Origin: Isoetes taiwanensis
Lineage: Eukaryota > Streptophyta > Lycopodiopsida > Isoetales > Isoetaceae
Direction of reading: 5' to 3'
NCBI GenBank assembly: GCA_021234155.1
Contig: JAJEKV010000006.1
Coordinates: 28,624,271 to 28,688,270, forward strand
DNA: 64,000 nucleotides
Shown: in pieces, positions 12,475-25,516 of the stretch
Layout: the number at the start of each line of letters is the position of its first letter
Numbering within the stretch: the stretch's first letter is position 1
Position numbers and translations under genes: made by a program
The notes under the pieces: generated by a model
Databases searched by the model: none
The model's input: only the letters and a program-made list of their open reading frames with translations
Told to the model about the DNA's origin: nothing

Positions 12475-13737
12475 CTGCCGGACTCGGAATTCCCCAAAAT
12501 TGGGTCTGATTTGGATAATTTGAAGCCGCCCTGCCAGCATTGTGAATCGATTCAGGGCCTCTTTCAAAATCGGAGAAAATAAAAGGGCTTCTACTTTTGC
12601 ATCTGGCAGATATGGAGCTCAAGAGTAAACCGAATTAGCAGAACTACTAGTGATTGAGAAGAAAATCTACTAGATCATCTGTTGGTTTGAAATGGTTTTA
12701 GCAAAAACTTTTAGTCCCATTGCAAAAACAACTTGCTGTTCAGTGGGTTTTATATACAGATCGAAACAAAAGTTCAAAAACTGAAGTACTCAAGTTGTAT
12801 AGTCGGCCGAATGATCCTTCCTTCTTATCAGAGGCGAAGCTTATTTATTCTTTTAGTTTGAGCAAAACAATTGCCGCAGAGCAATTTTTCTGTTTCTGAA
12901 GTTAATTTTTGTTTGTGAAAGCTGGGCTTGGCAGAGCCCCATTTTCCTACAAATACTCATATGTGAATTTTTTTTGTCGTCTCTTGAAACATAGAAGAAT
13001 CGGGACCATTTTGTAACAGAGAATGAATATGATATAAGCGGATGTAAAAAGTTTTGCATTTCAAGTTCTTGATACAGGAATTGCCATAGTGGTTTGGCTG
13101 GCATGTTTATGTATGATTTTTCTTTTGATTGATCTGTTCTTTTGCGGAGTTTGAATCTTTTTGGTGTTTGCGAATCAGAAGGCAAATACCTAGTTAATCT
13201 AGTTTTGGATTGAATTGGTTTATTTTGCTCGAGGCCAATTTGGGCTGTTTTGGGCTAAAAGTTTCGTAATTCTTGCCGATCAAGGGGTAAAATTATCGAT
13301 CTGAGATAATTCTTAACAAATCATGGGTCAATTGAGCTTTTTTTTTTGATCAAACCGTTCGGATTGGGATTTATGAACTGTTCGAGGCAATTTTCTTGAA
13401 TCACACGATTTTTGTATCAGATTTCACAGATCTGATGCAGCAACGGCGAGTTAGATTGAATGGTTCGAAAAGATATTGGATTGGAATTTGAGGGGTGGAT
13501 TGACAAGACTGCAAATGTGTTATTTTCTGTGGCAGGGAGGCAAAAAACGTTTTGGGTAGTTTCTTGGGAAATACGTTACCTAAACTTTTTGCCTTTGCCG
13601 TGCGAAAGATTAGAACCTTTTTTGGGTTAAAGACACCTTCTTTTTTTTAATTTATTTATTTCGCCCCAAAAAGTCCATGTTTGACAGCTTCGTTTCTTCT
13701 TCTCTTTTTTGGACCCACATGGGTTTTGTCCATAAGA

Positions 13738-14511
13738 CTTGCCAGAATCTTGTTGTCATATTCTGACCAAATCTTGCTGTGGCGGGAATCATAACCGTTG
13801 AAGATTCTACGGACAGAATCTCAACCATTGACATTGTACTACACATCAAAAGTAAATTTAAATTCACCCTTTCTTAAGCTATGATTGATGGTATATCACT
13901 CTAAGAAATTGCATCACATAAAACTGTGTCTTCTTTTTTTCTTCTCTATCAAATTGAAAAAATTTAGCCTTCAGTTCTTAGTAAAGCCTATCCATATCCT
14001 GTACAACCATTCAACTGTTGCAAAGCATATCCTGTTTTCCACTAAATTGCTCCCCTTCATTTCCTCCGACCCTAAGCAATCGTTGTTGATTGCATTAATC
14101 TCCCATTTATGTATTTCCATCCACCATACTTCAGTGTGGTGCATGTTCACTTTGAAGGTTTGAATTTGTATTCCTTTTCAAATCAATTGGGTTTTCTTGC
14201 TCAAATTTGGGGTTTTGTTTTTGTCCTTTAAACTTGCCTGAGTCTTGTTATCATATCTTAACCAAGTTGTCCTAGTCTTGCTGCTCAAAAATATTGGCAA
14301 TATCAAAGTGAAGAAATTTAACCTATGTCTTCCTTCTTCATCAAGATTTTATCCTGTACAATGGCTCAAAGCATATCCTGTTTGTTCATTGATTTTGCTT
14401 CCTCAAATTGAAGCAATCATTATTGATTGCACCCTTATCTATAGTTCTGTATTCCTGGGTCCCTAGTTCAATTTGGGTTTTGCGCATGTTCACATTTTGG
14501 GTTTGAATTTT
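13738..14511. repeat. Diverged tandem duplication, about 430-bp unit x2
   Basis: 13,738-14,166 and 14,231-14,511 share, in order, CTTGCC-GA-TCTTGTT-TCATAT, AAGCATATCCTGTT, a GCAATC-TT-TTGATTGCA block and CATGTTCAC followed by GGTTTGAATT. ORFs here are open only because the DNA is AT-rich. No protein is recognised. Confidence 0.6.
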
Positions 14512-16880
14512 CAAATTATTGAAGCAAAATTTCTCTACTATATTTCTTATTTTTATGAAGATCTGGCAAAAGATATAGAAAGGTCAAAGTTGATTTACAC
14601 AACCAGTCAGGATTGGCGTAGATTGGATATAAAATGTAGTAAACAGGGTAGTTACTCAAACAACATGATGTTGTTGAGTGTGCAGGTAACTCAATTGATC
14701 TATAATCTCTTCTGTTTTTTCTTCAATGACATATTCACAACCTCCACGGTCATCAAAGCTTTTATGAAGGTTAGAATCTAAATCCCCAAAAAGTATTATA
14801 TCTACAAAGCCTAGAAAAATGATCTAGCATCTTAGAGCAATCTACTCGTGCACGAAAGCTTGCCAAAAGCCTTGAAAAAATAAGTAGAATCTTAGAACAA
14901 TCTAATTGTGTATGCTAAAGCGCCTTTAATGAAATGGGTTGTTAAATAAAATGAAATGGATAAGCAAAAAACATTCATGAATATTTTCTTTTCTCTAACC
15001 AAACCTTCGAACATCAAGATCTGATAGTGAATGCCTTAGTAATGGTAACCCTTGTATTTTAACAAATATCATTTCTATATATTTGCGTGTTTACTTTTTG
15101 TCATCTATCCTGGAACAAGCTTGTGGTATGTTGCAAATCTTAGCATCATAGTATCTTCACAACAATCTAATATGTTTCTTTTTGTGGAACCCACAAGGAA
15201 CAAGTAACTGTATTAGAAACATGGAAATTTACAAAACAAAGTTCAAGGTAAAAATCACCAAAGGAAAAAAAACTTGTTACACAATAATTTATAGCCAATC
15301 TAATTGTTTCATTACATCGTCTCAGTCTCAGTAGTTTAACTTGAATTAGTAAAACTAAAAATTATTCTTATTAGGCCTTGAATGATAATGACCGGCCACA
15401 GACTAACTTTATCAAATATAGGAGTATCTTAGGCATGGCAAGTCCACTTTATAGAGCCCAATGGTTAGAACAATAGATGGCATCCCAAAGAGAAAAAAAA
15501 AAAAAAGGGGGAAGGGAAAAAAGGAAATGAAAATTGATGGAACACAAGATGAAGCAATTTTTATGGGCATCCTATTAGTTTTATCTATACCATTTACAAT
15601 TTCACAAAGCGTAACATATGGTGTGGCACTTTTGGGTCATGTCAAACTTTTGTCACAGTTGTATGGTATGCTCAATTAGTATGTTACTGGAAAAGGACAA
15701 ATTATATTTATTTAGCACATTGGAAGATGAAAAGAAATTGAAGAATATTGCATGTGTGCAAAGAAAGGTCAAAGGGTAGGGTCTATATGAACAAGAATAA
15801 TCAATTTTGTTCCATTTACCAATAATGGGCCCCTGGTTGTATTGCCATCTGCGCACATAAAACATTGGGGATTCAATAGCTGCAAGATCCCATATTTGGG
15901 ATAAATGTATGAAATTAATTCTTTGTAATGTGCTTAAGCCGATTCCCCTGTTGGGTTTCTAGTGTTAAATGAAGTAAATAAAACAGTATTTATTAAGCTC
16001 CAGCTTTTCATGAAGCTATGTTCAAAGAAAGGTTACTTATTATATTCATATCAGTGGTTGGTGTCGAGGTTTAGTATATGTGTTTTTTGTTGGCAGGATA
16101 AAATGCAGCAAAGATTTGACATGGTCCCTTCGCATGTAGGAACAAGTTCTACCTTCCATTAATAGAAAGATGAAATGTTTACAAACATCAAAGAATTATT
16201 AAATATGATAATTTAGGAGGACTTACGCTTATTGTAAAATCAAAGAAAATTATTGCTTTATAATTGTCAACATCGTTACTTATGATACATGAGAGTGATG
16301 TGGTGGGGGAGAAGAGAAATATGTGAAGTAATGGTAAAAATATGCCATCTAAACCAATAACACATGTTTAATAATCTAAACCCTTGAACTTAATACATGC
16401 ACTTGACAATGCTTAAAAAGAGCAACTTACACATCAAAGTCAAAAACAAGACAACACAAATTGCAATCCTTATCTCCCATTGGGAGGATATCTATGTAAT
16501 GAAAATAGCTTGGATTTGATGTATTCTCAATTTTGGTTCTTGCGTTAACAATGAACATGTTTTGGTCACAAATTGTTTTCGTTGTTTCACCTTCAGTTAG
16601 ATTGAATGACCATAATCACACACTACATTCAATATTCAATGTGTTATCACTAAACCAAACCGAAGCAACACCATTGTAATAGACGTTAATTAGCACCACG
16701 GTGTGTTTTGGATATCTTAGTACATCCGCTAACAACATCACCGAATGGCCAAGCTTCAATAGTATAACATAGAATTGTACTTCCCATATGCAAAATATTA
16801 AAATATTCGTGTCATGTTGAATCTGCTTCCCCAAGTTCTATAGGTGACTTTTGAGCCATTAATTCTTTAGAAATAAGTTT
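14512..16880. other. Intergenic stretch, no gene seen
   Basis: AT-rich sequence with short ORFs that lack recognisable domains. A poly-A/G run lies at 15,490-15,520. Nothing further can be supported. Confidence 0.4.
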
Positions 16881-16889
16881 TGCATCACG

Positions 16890-17160
16890 TGTAATAATAA
16901 TACCGATAATATACAATTCCTTGCAAACCGTAAAAGTTTTCTCGTGGAAACCCTTCAAGGTGGGTTCTTAATCCCAAGCAACAAACCCTTCACAAGTGGG
17001 TTTTTAATACCAAGCAGCACAAATTATAAAGGTTTTCCCCTGGAAACCCTTCCAAGGCGAGTTTTTAATCCTTAAGAAACAATTGGTGCTGTGCTCTATC
17101 AAGTCCCATACACCTTTTAGTCCCCGTGGACTATAAAATTCAATTCAAAGTTTCTATGTA
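16890..17160 (+). mobile_element. LINE-type 3' end fragment
   Basis: Carries the tail signature shared with 41,740-41,900 (-), 44,800-44,960 (+), 51,110-51,260 (+) and 51,540-51,640 (-): a GGAAACCCTT block, GGGTTTTTAATCC (repeated three times here), GTCCCATA and CCGTGGAC followed by AAATTC. The order matches the other copies. No coding part is left. Confidence 0.45.
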
Positions 17161-19016
17161 GACATCTTTCTCGCAAAAGTTTTCTGTAGAACACTCATAG
17201 CACTTTTTTAGGTTGAATATAAGATAGGTATGACAAATATGGCAATACTTGAATCTTCCCACGTAGAGATACCCCAGCATACCGTTTCAACCTCAAAAAT
17301 TGTTTCAGAGTAAGCTACAACCTTGCAAAATCCTGCCATAACTTTTAAGGTTTAATTACAATTGGTGTGTACCCATGGTATAAAAAAAAACAGTGAAAGA
17401 TGCAATATTATGCTGGACAAAACCATAGCATGATCGGATTGCCCATGCCCCCTAAGTTGAAGCTAATGGGGTTGGCACTAAAACCATTTTCAGCAAGACT
17501 ACTATGTCACTTCGAAGGTGTGTAGACAAGTCAAAGACAACTGAAAAATTCAATATTACCTCCTTCAGCGTTTATAAGCTGCTTTTGAACACATGTTTTG
17601 CACGTGGCTCACGCAAAAGCACAAGGGACTGAAAAGATGGCAGACAGAACACAATAATAAATGCAAATTCCAGTGGTAGAATCTAAATCATAATAGCACA
17701 TAAACGTACTATATACATTTTCCATGATACTTTGTCATGAGTATGCAGAAGTTATAGAAAAAGGGAAAACCTGTTGCTGCAACCTCTTTCCCAAGTTACA
17801 GAAAAAAAGGCCTCAGGAAGGAGGAGAAAATTTACTGTGGTAATTCAGATGCCAAAGAGGGCGTTACAGATGGATGTAGCAGCACGGTTACAGGAGTAAA
17901 AAAAGGAGAAGAATTGTAAGAAAAGAAATAAATATTCACCCGTGTGTAGATCATAATGCCCAGATCAATAATGGTCTTCAGTAACAATCATACCCCACAC
18001 CATTTGCCTTAAATTCCACGGCTGGGATATTGTGCATCATCCATATCTACTGTTCCTGAAACCGACAAGGGGACCCGTCTGCAGCCATGTTGGGGATCTC
18101 AGAAGATGCTCTGCATATCACAACATATGTGTCACTTATCTTACAAATCCACATAAAAAGGTGCTACTGGAAATATATTTTAAAACAAGGATCAAGGATC
18201 TCCTCCTGTCTGAGACACTGGAGAAATAAAATAAAAAAAAAAAGAAAGAAATAAAAACTTAAACAGCCAAAAAAAGAAACACTCTTTTCTTTTTATTTGC
18301 AATATAAATGTTTTATTCTGGTTGTTGAATATTGAAACAAAAGCCTAGTTAATCAACCATCAGTAACACATTTAACTGTAAACTCTCCAAAGTTATTATT
18401 CAAACAAAACCTAAAAGGAACACATTTAGCTGTAATTATAGCCAAGCCTGCCTAGAAACTATTCTCCAGCATAAACCTACTTAAAAGTGAAGAAAACACA
18501 CTTAAAGTACTTAAAGCAGTTTAAATATTGGTCAAAGAATAATTCAAACAGAAAAGCTGCTTTGCCGGAGAAAAAAGACACAGTGTGATGCAGGTAAACG
18601 CATGCAGTCCGGCTTCCTTGTGCGCGAAGAAAAAGATCCAGATGATTCCAGAATCAGGAATTGGCCGACCTGCAGGGCCGTTTTGGATGCAGTTCCATGC
18701 AGAGCAAATTTGCAGGCAGGATTAGAAAGAGACAGGCCAGAATAATGGGGCCGTTTGTCTTGCTTTCACCTTTTTTTAAGGATGATAGCCGGCAGCTGCA
18801 GCAGAGCACGGCCCCTGCCAGAACCTCCATAGCTGACCTTGGTGACGCCAGCCCTGCCGCCCACGTGTTGTGTTGTAAAACCTAATGCTTTCGTCACCGT
18901 CCCACCACTGGCGAAACAGGACAAACAAATGGTGGCTTGCCGTTAAATGTTTATTTACAATAAACATAACATTACATAACATTATAATAGGATAAATTTA
19001 TCCGGGTGGCTTTTTG
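17161..19016. other. Intergenic stretch, no gene seen
   Basis: Short ORFs only, including a 74-codon one at 18,661 with no recognisable domain. There is a poly-A tract near 18,230-18,255. Confidence 0.4.
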
Positions 19017-19182
19017 GGACGCCTCACATGTGCCACCGGCAAGTTTTTGCCCGACGTCAAGCCGTTCGAGACGCTTAGGTGTAAACTACTCCAGCAGTTC
19101 AGGGACGAACGGCTCGGATGTCAAACCGCCGCCCTCAGATCAACTACATGTGAATAGCTAAAAATTTACATGTGAGGCGCCT
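19017..19182. mobile_element. MITE-like element with CACATGT-type terminal inverted repeats
   Basis: The left end GGACGCCTCACATGT (about 19,017) and the right end ACATGTGAGGCGCC (19,168-19,181) are inverted repeats with one internal difference, enclosing about 166 bp. A second member with the same ends lies at 50,093-50,463. The target duplication is unclear, so the superfamily is not assigned. Confidence 0.45.
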
Positions 19183-20990
19183 TAGAGCCCGATCACATGC
19201 CATATCGCCGAGATGGGCCCTGTTATACATTGCAAATTAAGGATGGTGGTGACGGTGGGAGTAAAAGTGTGAGGCATTTTACACGATGGTTAGGATGGGT
19301 TCAAATGTAACCATCGTCAAGAGAGGCCCCGCTTTTGCCCCGACTTTTTGGCGCTGTAAAATTTGGCGCTTTTTTACGTGATGGTGAGGGTTGCCATTGT
19401 GCATGTGAAACGGTCTTTATGATCAAGGATCACAACCTCACCTCATGTAAAATCTCGCCATTTTACGTCCACCATCACAAGCCATCGGTCATTTTATAAC
19501 GGTATACCGTGAACTCTCTCCAACGACTGTCTCATGTGAACCGGCTCTAAGAACAATCCGTCACGATCATTTCTATTTTTTACACTATATGTAGAGAAGT
19601 AAATTTACTACTGAACTTTGCCACGACCATTTCTTTTCAACACCCTTTGTGTTGAAGTAAACTCCTCCTCGAACTTTTTGACCAAATTCAACTGAGAAGT
19701 AAATTACTCCTTGAACTTTTGACCAAATCCAATTGTTTCTACTTGTATCTCTTAGTCTATCCATTGGACCAGCTGAATTTATACAACAGCAATAACATTA
19801 ACATGTTAAGATGATAAAGTACCTTTTAGTATATAATTGGATGCATGGTAAAAAAATGAAATTGAGCAGAACACATAGAAGCATTGCATCCCGTTTTGTG
19901 CCATGCCATTATGCAACCGAAAAACTAACTTTAAGTTAAACCAAAGATGGAAAGTCTTAACCCTCGCCGAGGATTAGAGCCCATAAATCTACAACCTAAA
20001 ACAACCTAAAACAATCTAAAAGCAAAGAGCATGAGAGCCGATTTGAGTCAAGTCCTAATATTACGACTATTGTAGGTCAAAAACTCCATTTTATGGGGCT
20101 CAAAGCTATCACATATGGCCTAAAGTAGCAAAATTATCATAGGCGTTAGCAGATATATTTACTATCGTTTCATGCATTGAATTCTTATGCATGTTTTCAT
20201 ATCCTCTTTATCACACTGACATTGAAAAACTATTGCAAACCATTGGCTGCTAACATAAAGAAAAAAAAAAGATGAATCTACTACCGTGGCAATGTAAATT
20301 TCAAATAGGAAAAGTGATGTCCTATACGTAAAACCTTCTTACCTGGAGAACAATGTAACGAATTGTAAGAGCTAAATCACATTTCATGCACATGGGTTGT
20401 CTGGCCTGAAACCTTACTCATCCATATGCATTTATTGTCTTTCAGTTGCAGGTCAATAGGAGGTGCAGGAAAATAAGCATGAATTCATTAATTAGAGAAA
20501 ATGTGTTTTTTCGCTCGAGCACGTAAATAGGTCGCAGTCAAGCATGAGACAGGGATTTAATGTCCTTTTGCACCAAAATGAACTAGTACAGAACGCACTA
20601 TCTAATCGTAAACTTTAATCGAGCGGTAGATCGAGCATTCTTTCTATAATTAGCGTGCTAAATGACAAAGATAGACCGTGCATGTCATTATCACTAGTGG
20701 TCCAAAAGATCGCTGTGGCGCATCTTTTAAATGGTCGGCATAGCCTAAAAATCTATGAACCTCTTGCGGGTACCAGAGCATTTGAAAAAACCTCCCGCTT
20801 ATTAGTTTCAAAGGAAATCGCGTCACATTTCTTTTATTGCTATTGTGCTTTCGCCAGATTCATAAATTAATATTCTCTTTAGAAGGACACTCGACAAAAA
20901 ATTACAAAAAACTTAAACGATTATATTTCATAAAATGTCTTGAAAATAAGCTTCACATTTATGAATGATAGTGAAACATTACATTTGCAT
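19183..20990. other. Intergenic stretch, no gene seen
   Basis: 19,200-19,560 is GC-richer and repeats words such as TTTTACG and GGTGAGG, suggesting more old MITE-type DNA. The remainder is AT-rich without a recognisable gene. Confidence 0.4.
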
Positions 20991-21017
20991 TTGAAAACAA
21001 AGTTTACGGCCTAAGTA

Positions 21018-24000
21018 TTATCGTGTCTCTTGTAATCGAAGTCCGAGCAATTCCCAATTCATTCTCCATTCCCGCCACATGTTCAAATCTTGCAATAGTC
21101 CGGGAGAAGTCCATTTCGTGATCTTTGTTGTATCCGGTATATCAACGCTCATTGCAAATGCGACCAATCGATGCAAGTGGCGCCTCATAAGATTCATCAT
21201 CTTTGGGGTGTTCCATGCATCTCGGCCCAATTTCATGGCAAATTCTCGCGGAATCATTGTTTTAAATCTTTTTGGAGGGTCCTCCGTTTTAGCTCCACGT
21301 TTTCAGATTCTAAACACCCATATATTCAAATTGTTTGCCGATAACAAGGGCATGACATTATCCGCACTCGTTTAGTGACTCGAGCTTTTGGAATTGAGGA
21401 TCGATGCATCAAGTGTTTTCGGTGTGCCTCTATCGGGTCTCGGGTCTCTTGAAGGCTCAAAACCTTTCGCCTAGCTTATCCAATAGTTCATCCATTTTGC
21501 TAATATCCGTTAGGCCGAAAGTGATATTCAATCCGCTTCTCCGAAGTTAGACAATACATCGGGTTTGTTTTCCTCAACTTTTCTTCCACGCTGAGGGTAA
21601 GCATTTTCTCTAGGGTCTCAAAGAAAGCATTCAAAACCGAGCGTACCTTTGTCGTCAGATTCAAAGGCTCTGGCTTTTGCCTTGCATCATTGCTACTCTT
21701 GAGGCTGTCCTTGAAAAGAAATCAAGCACGCACTCCATCGCGGCACTAGTTCTTTCACCATCTGGTAGACATAAGAGGTTTTGCCGTGATTTAAGCACAA
21801 AGTCTCCTTCAATACCTGCCCAAGTATACTTTGGTTTGCCAGTGAAGTATTGTAAATACTTCTGCTTGGTTTTGGCGTCCACTTCCTCATTGCCTATTAT
21901 TTCATATTTAGGAAGCGGGGTGCTCTTTTCTTGCAAAATTTTGTGTGCGATCGGAGTTCCAACTTGGGAACAATTGGTATTACCCGAGGCCCATTTCTAT
22001 TGACAAACATATGTGTGACGTAATATTGAAACTCTTTCACATTTTTTTTGTTGATCCATCCTTGCTCTTCATAAGCTCCAATTGACACATGAGACCCACC
22101 TGATTTGTTTGGCCCGCACGCAAGATGTTAGGAAGTTGTACGGACCTCATAAAAATTACAAGCTGATATACTTTGGCCGTTGTGATCCCTGCAATCCTGT
22201 TAAATAAATCCTGATATTTTTTTACTTCCCAAATTGTATTAAAGGCGCGCATGTCAATAAAGACCATCGTTGCATTTTCTTGTGCAGGTGCTGTGATGGG
22301 AATGCCTGCCGTAGTTACATGATGCACAGAGTTTCTTTTGGTCTTCAGTAGCAGCGCTTCCTCTGGCACGATTATAGATCTGATTGCCTCCAAAAAGGCA
22401 CTAGGAAGATTACCCTGGACGTTTTCTTTATTGTAATTTGCCTTTATGTATTCAAAATCCAGATCTGAGATGCTCAAAAGCCTATCCGGTCAAAACTGAA
22501 AATGAGACACCAACTCTTCGAAGTGGGCATATTCTTTTGTCGAGCCTAATTGCTTGAATAGGATAGCACTTCATGGGCATGAGAGATAGCGCCCTAATAT
22601 CTAGGGTTTCGATGTCCAACAAATGACCCCTCAAGATATCCTTGTTGAACCTTCAAGAAGGTTTTGCCTTCCAAAATTTAAGATCCATCAATAAGGAAAC
22701 TTCATCGTTATTCATCCCAAGGAGATACCTAAGAAAGGTCTTATTAAAGAATTCTTCTTGGGCTTATCCGGCAATTCTCCATGGTCGTCCCCTTCAAAGT
22801 TACATCCGCCCAATGAGCAACAACTTCGAGTTAGCCGACCAAGTCGATTCCCCGTGATAAAATGAATTCGCTTCTCATCTTTTAACCCTTTGACCTTCAA
22901 AGTAGTGGTCGCAACATCAACAAAATCTGAGAAAAAGCGATGGTTAGGATCAGCGGCCGATCTTCTCAAGCAATAAGAGTTTTAAATAAAGCAAAGTGTA
23001 GCAAAAAAAATACCTTCCAAGCCGGGTTACCATTTGTTCTGTTGGGCCTTGTGGTTGGCAGCAAAAGCTTTGTCTTTGATTTCAACCGTTGGAGTTTCGA
23101 TCGAGGCTCCTCGTAAAACAAGATCAGCTATTATTTCGTTACATCAGAGCAGAGAGTTGGATATATTCTTTATCCGTGAGATTTCCATTCGGGGATCCTG
23201 GACCTCCTCCTCGTGATAGGCTTTTCGAAAAACTCTAGACATTGAGCGAGCTCTCCTACCATTGAAAGGAGAACCCGCAGCAAAGAAAGATCTTTGCGGG
23301 TTTCGGATATAATATAAAAATTTTCCAACCAGATCCTCTGGCTTTGACCAAGTTACTCGTTTGCTGCATGAAACATTAAGTGTTACCGTCGACCACACGA
23401 ACAAGAAAGCAAAGATAGGATCGAAAGGCACCAAGTCCGCAGTGTTAGAACTTCGCTTGACATGTTTTGAAGCTCTTGACCAACGTGCACATGGTCATTG
23501 AGCAGTCGTATGTGTGTCATATTAGCCGGGCGATTCATAATAAAAATGCAGACGTCATAAACCGGTTTACACCCATAGGATAAAACTTTTTAAATTGCTC
23601 GGTTTTGACGTCGCAAAGAAGTTTCTTCTCTTCTTACGGATTAAATTTCAAAGCATCGGAATCCTAGCGGTCAGTCGGCCATGTCGAGCGTATGATCTTT
23701 GCGATTGTGCCTGGCCGATGACGAAGGAGTTGTGGATGCGGATGGGATCTCTACATTGAATGATGGCAATTTTATTTTAAATGGTTTGATTTTCTTAGGC
23801 GGAGGATCAACAGGCCGCATAATCATCTTGGGTAGTGGGATCGACATAAACGCGTATGCAATCGCGACAGGTGTAATGGGGTCTTCGAAGCTCAACAGGG
23901 AACTTAGGAGCAGCATGATCGCCTAATGTAGCTAATGGGATCACGGTCCTTTTTCTTTCTTTGCCGTCACACTTAACCAGTTGGTATCCATCCCTCCGGT

Positions 24001-24058
24001 GGCATCTTGTTGTCTCTTCCGCCTTGATAGCACAGCCGGAGGTTTTTGTTGGAGGCCA
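21018..24058 (-). pseudogene. Unrecognised minus-strand gene, multiply frameshifted
   Basis: Reading leftward from an ATG near 24,058, open segments in different frames follow one another: MASNKNLRLCYQGGRDNK, then a Pro/Lys-rich segment (PVDPPPKKIKPFKIKLP, 23,671-23,916), 23,434-23,144, 22,969-22,712, a 146-codon stretch (22,477-22,037), then 22,088-21,897 and 21,936-21,661, ending near 21,018 (MIPREFAMKLGRDAW). Neighbouring segments join after shifts of one base, as expected for one broken gene. The minus strand is more protein-like than the plus strand over the whole interval. I recognise no domain. A repeat-encoded gag-like protein or a lineage-specific gene are both possible. Confidence 0.4.
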
Positions 24059-24119
24059 TTTTACGCATGATTTACCGAAGCCTACCAAAGATATCCCCTG
24101 TTTCCTTTAATACCCGACA

Positions 24120-25060
24120 AGTTAATGAATCATAGGAAGGGAGGGTCCGCCAAACCCCTTTGGCGCTTAGTTGGTGCCCCTTTACCACCGAAGGTTTGTT
24201 CGCCTTGCTTGCAAGCATCATATTCGGTCATAGCTTTGCCAGTAAAAAATGTATTCAACAAATGCCAAATGTTGTGTGTCCTCCACCCCGCAGATAAGGG
24301 CGCCCTGGACGTTGTTCTTCGCCCTTCCCACATGGCTATGACGATACCTATTTGTTCGAAGATTCAATATCCCTTGCCATTCCTTATAAATAAGGCATAT
24401 CACGGTATAGCTCACAAGAATTTCTATGCACCACTTACGTGGGTGGGGGAGTTACTATGCTGAATGGGCTCCACGCTAGCCACCCGCAGTACAACTCGAG
24501 AGTAAAAAAAAAAGGTATCAACAAAAATATTTGGAGGCATAGACAACCTAAGAGATAAAGAAAATCGCGCCGATATCTCCAAGCACTTGGAGTTAGGCGC
24601 TGATACTATTGACAAAACAAATTTAATCAGAACATTATTGACGAAGTTCTTCTACAAGAAGCGGCGCCACATTTGTTCAAGAGCCATAAACCATAAAGTA
24701 CTAAAAGGGCGGCAACCTAACCATTTAGAACTAAACAAAAGCGCCGTTTCTTCTTACAAGCACAATACGCTTATTACCTACACCCTCGAAATTGTTAGAG
24801 ATCGCGGTCATCCATCCCTCGAACAAGGCCCGCTTAAATTTGTGGCAAATTAGCGATCGTGTCGAGCGTGGCCGAGCCTAAAACTATGTAATGGAGTGCT
24901 CGACTCCAGCACTGCTAAAAGAAAGCGCGGAAAATACCTTGTTGGAGGCAAAGCCGGCGAATCATCATGATGGCCGATTCCAGGACGACGCGCTGATTCC
25001 GCCGAGGCGCTATTTGGAAAGTTTCGCGAGAATTTTAGAGAGTGAATATAAATAGGAAGT
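24120..25060. other. Stretch upstream of the minus-strand gene, no gene seen
   Basis: Contains only short ORFs on both strands. It is the region a promoter for the minus-strand gene would occupy, but no clear TATA box on that strand is visible. TATAAATAG near 25,048 is on the plus strand. Confidence 0.35.
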
Positions 25061-25084
25061 GAATTTATGACGGGCGCGGGAATT

Positions 25085-25330
25085 AATTACGGGCAGTAAC
25101 GACGGCCATGAACATTAATGACGGCATTAATGAACGGTATAATGACTGTCGGCGTGGGCATTAATGACGGCCGTCATTAATGAGGGCATTAATGAACGAT
25201 ATTAATGACTGATGGGCGCATTAATGACTGACGGCCGTGAACATTGTGGGTAATTAGTGAATGGGATTGACAACGACGGGCGTTAATATTGGGGGGCATT
25301 AATGACCGACATCCCATTAATGACGGGTCC
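25085..25330. repeat. Minisatellite of GGCATTAATGACGG-type units
   Basis: About a dozen imperfect copies of a 14- to 20-bp unit centred on GCATTAATGA(C/A)GG occur in direct and partly palindromic order (ATTAAT is self-complementary). Confidence 0.75.
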
Positions 25331-25516
25331 CGCATGTCCGAATTTAATTTGACGCGGGCGTAGAAGGACAGATAAAATTGACGGTTCCGCTGCGGATGTC
25401 TTTATGTCAAAGAATCCAACGCCAAGGTAATGTCGGTCAGAACCATAATTACTCATCAGTGGAGGACGATAATCGCATTTCAATTCAAATTCATGCATTT
25501 TCGAATTCACCATACA

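Noticed and set aside
18661-18885. 74-codon ORF with protein-like composition
   Set aside because: No recognisable domain, no splice context and no second copy; not enough to call a gene.
25085-25330. CRISPR-like regular repeat
   Set aside because: Units are irregular, adjacent and AT-palindromic with no unique spacers; this is plant nuclear DNA and a minisatellite explains it.
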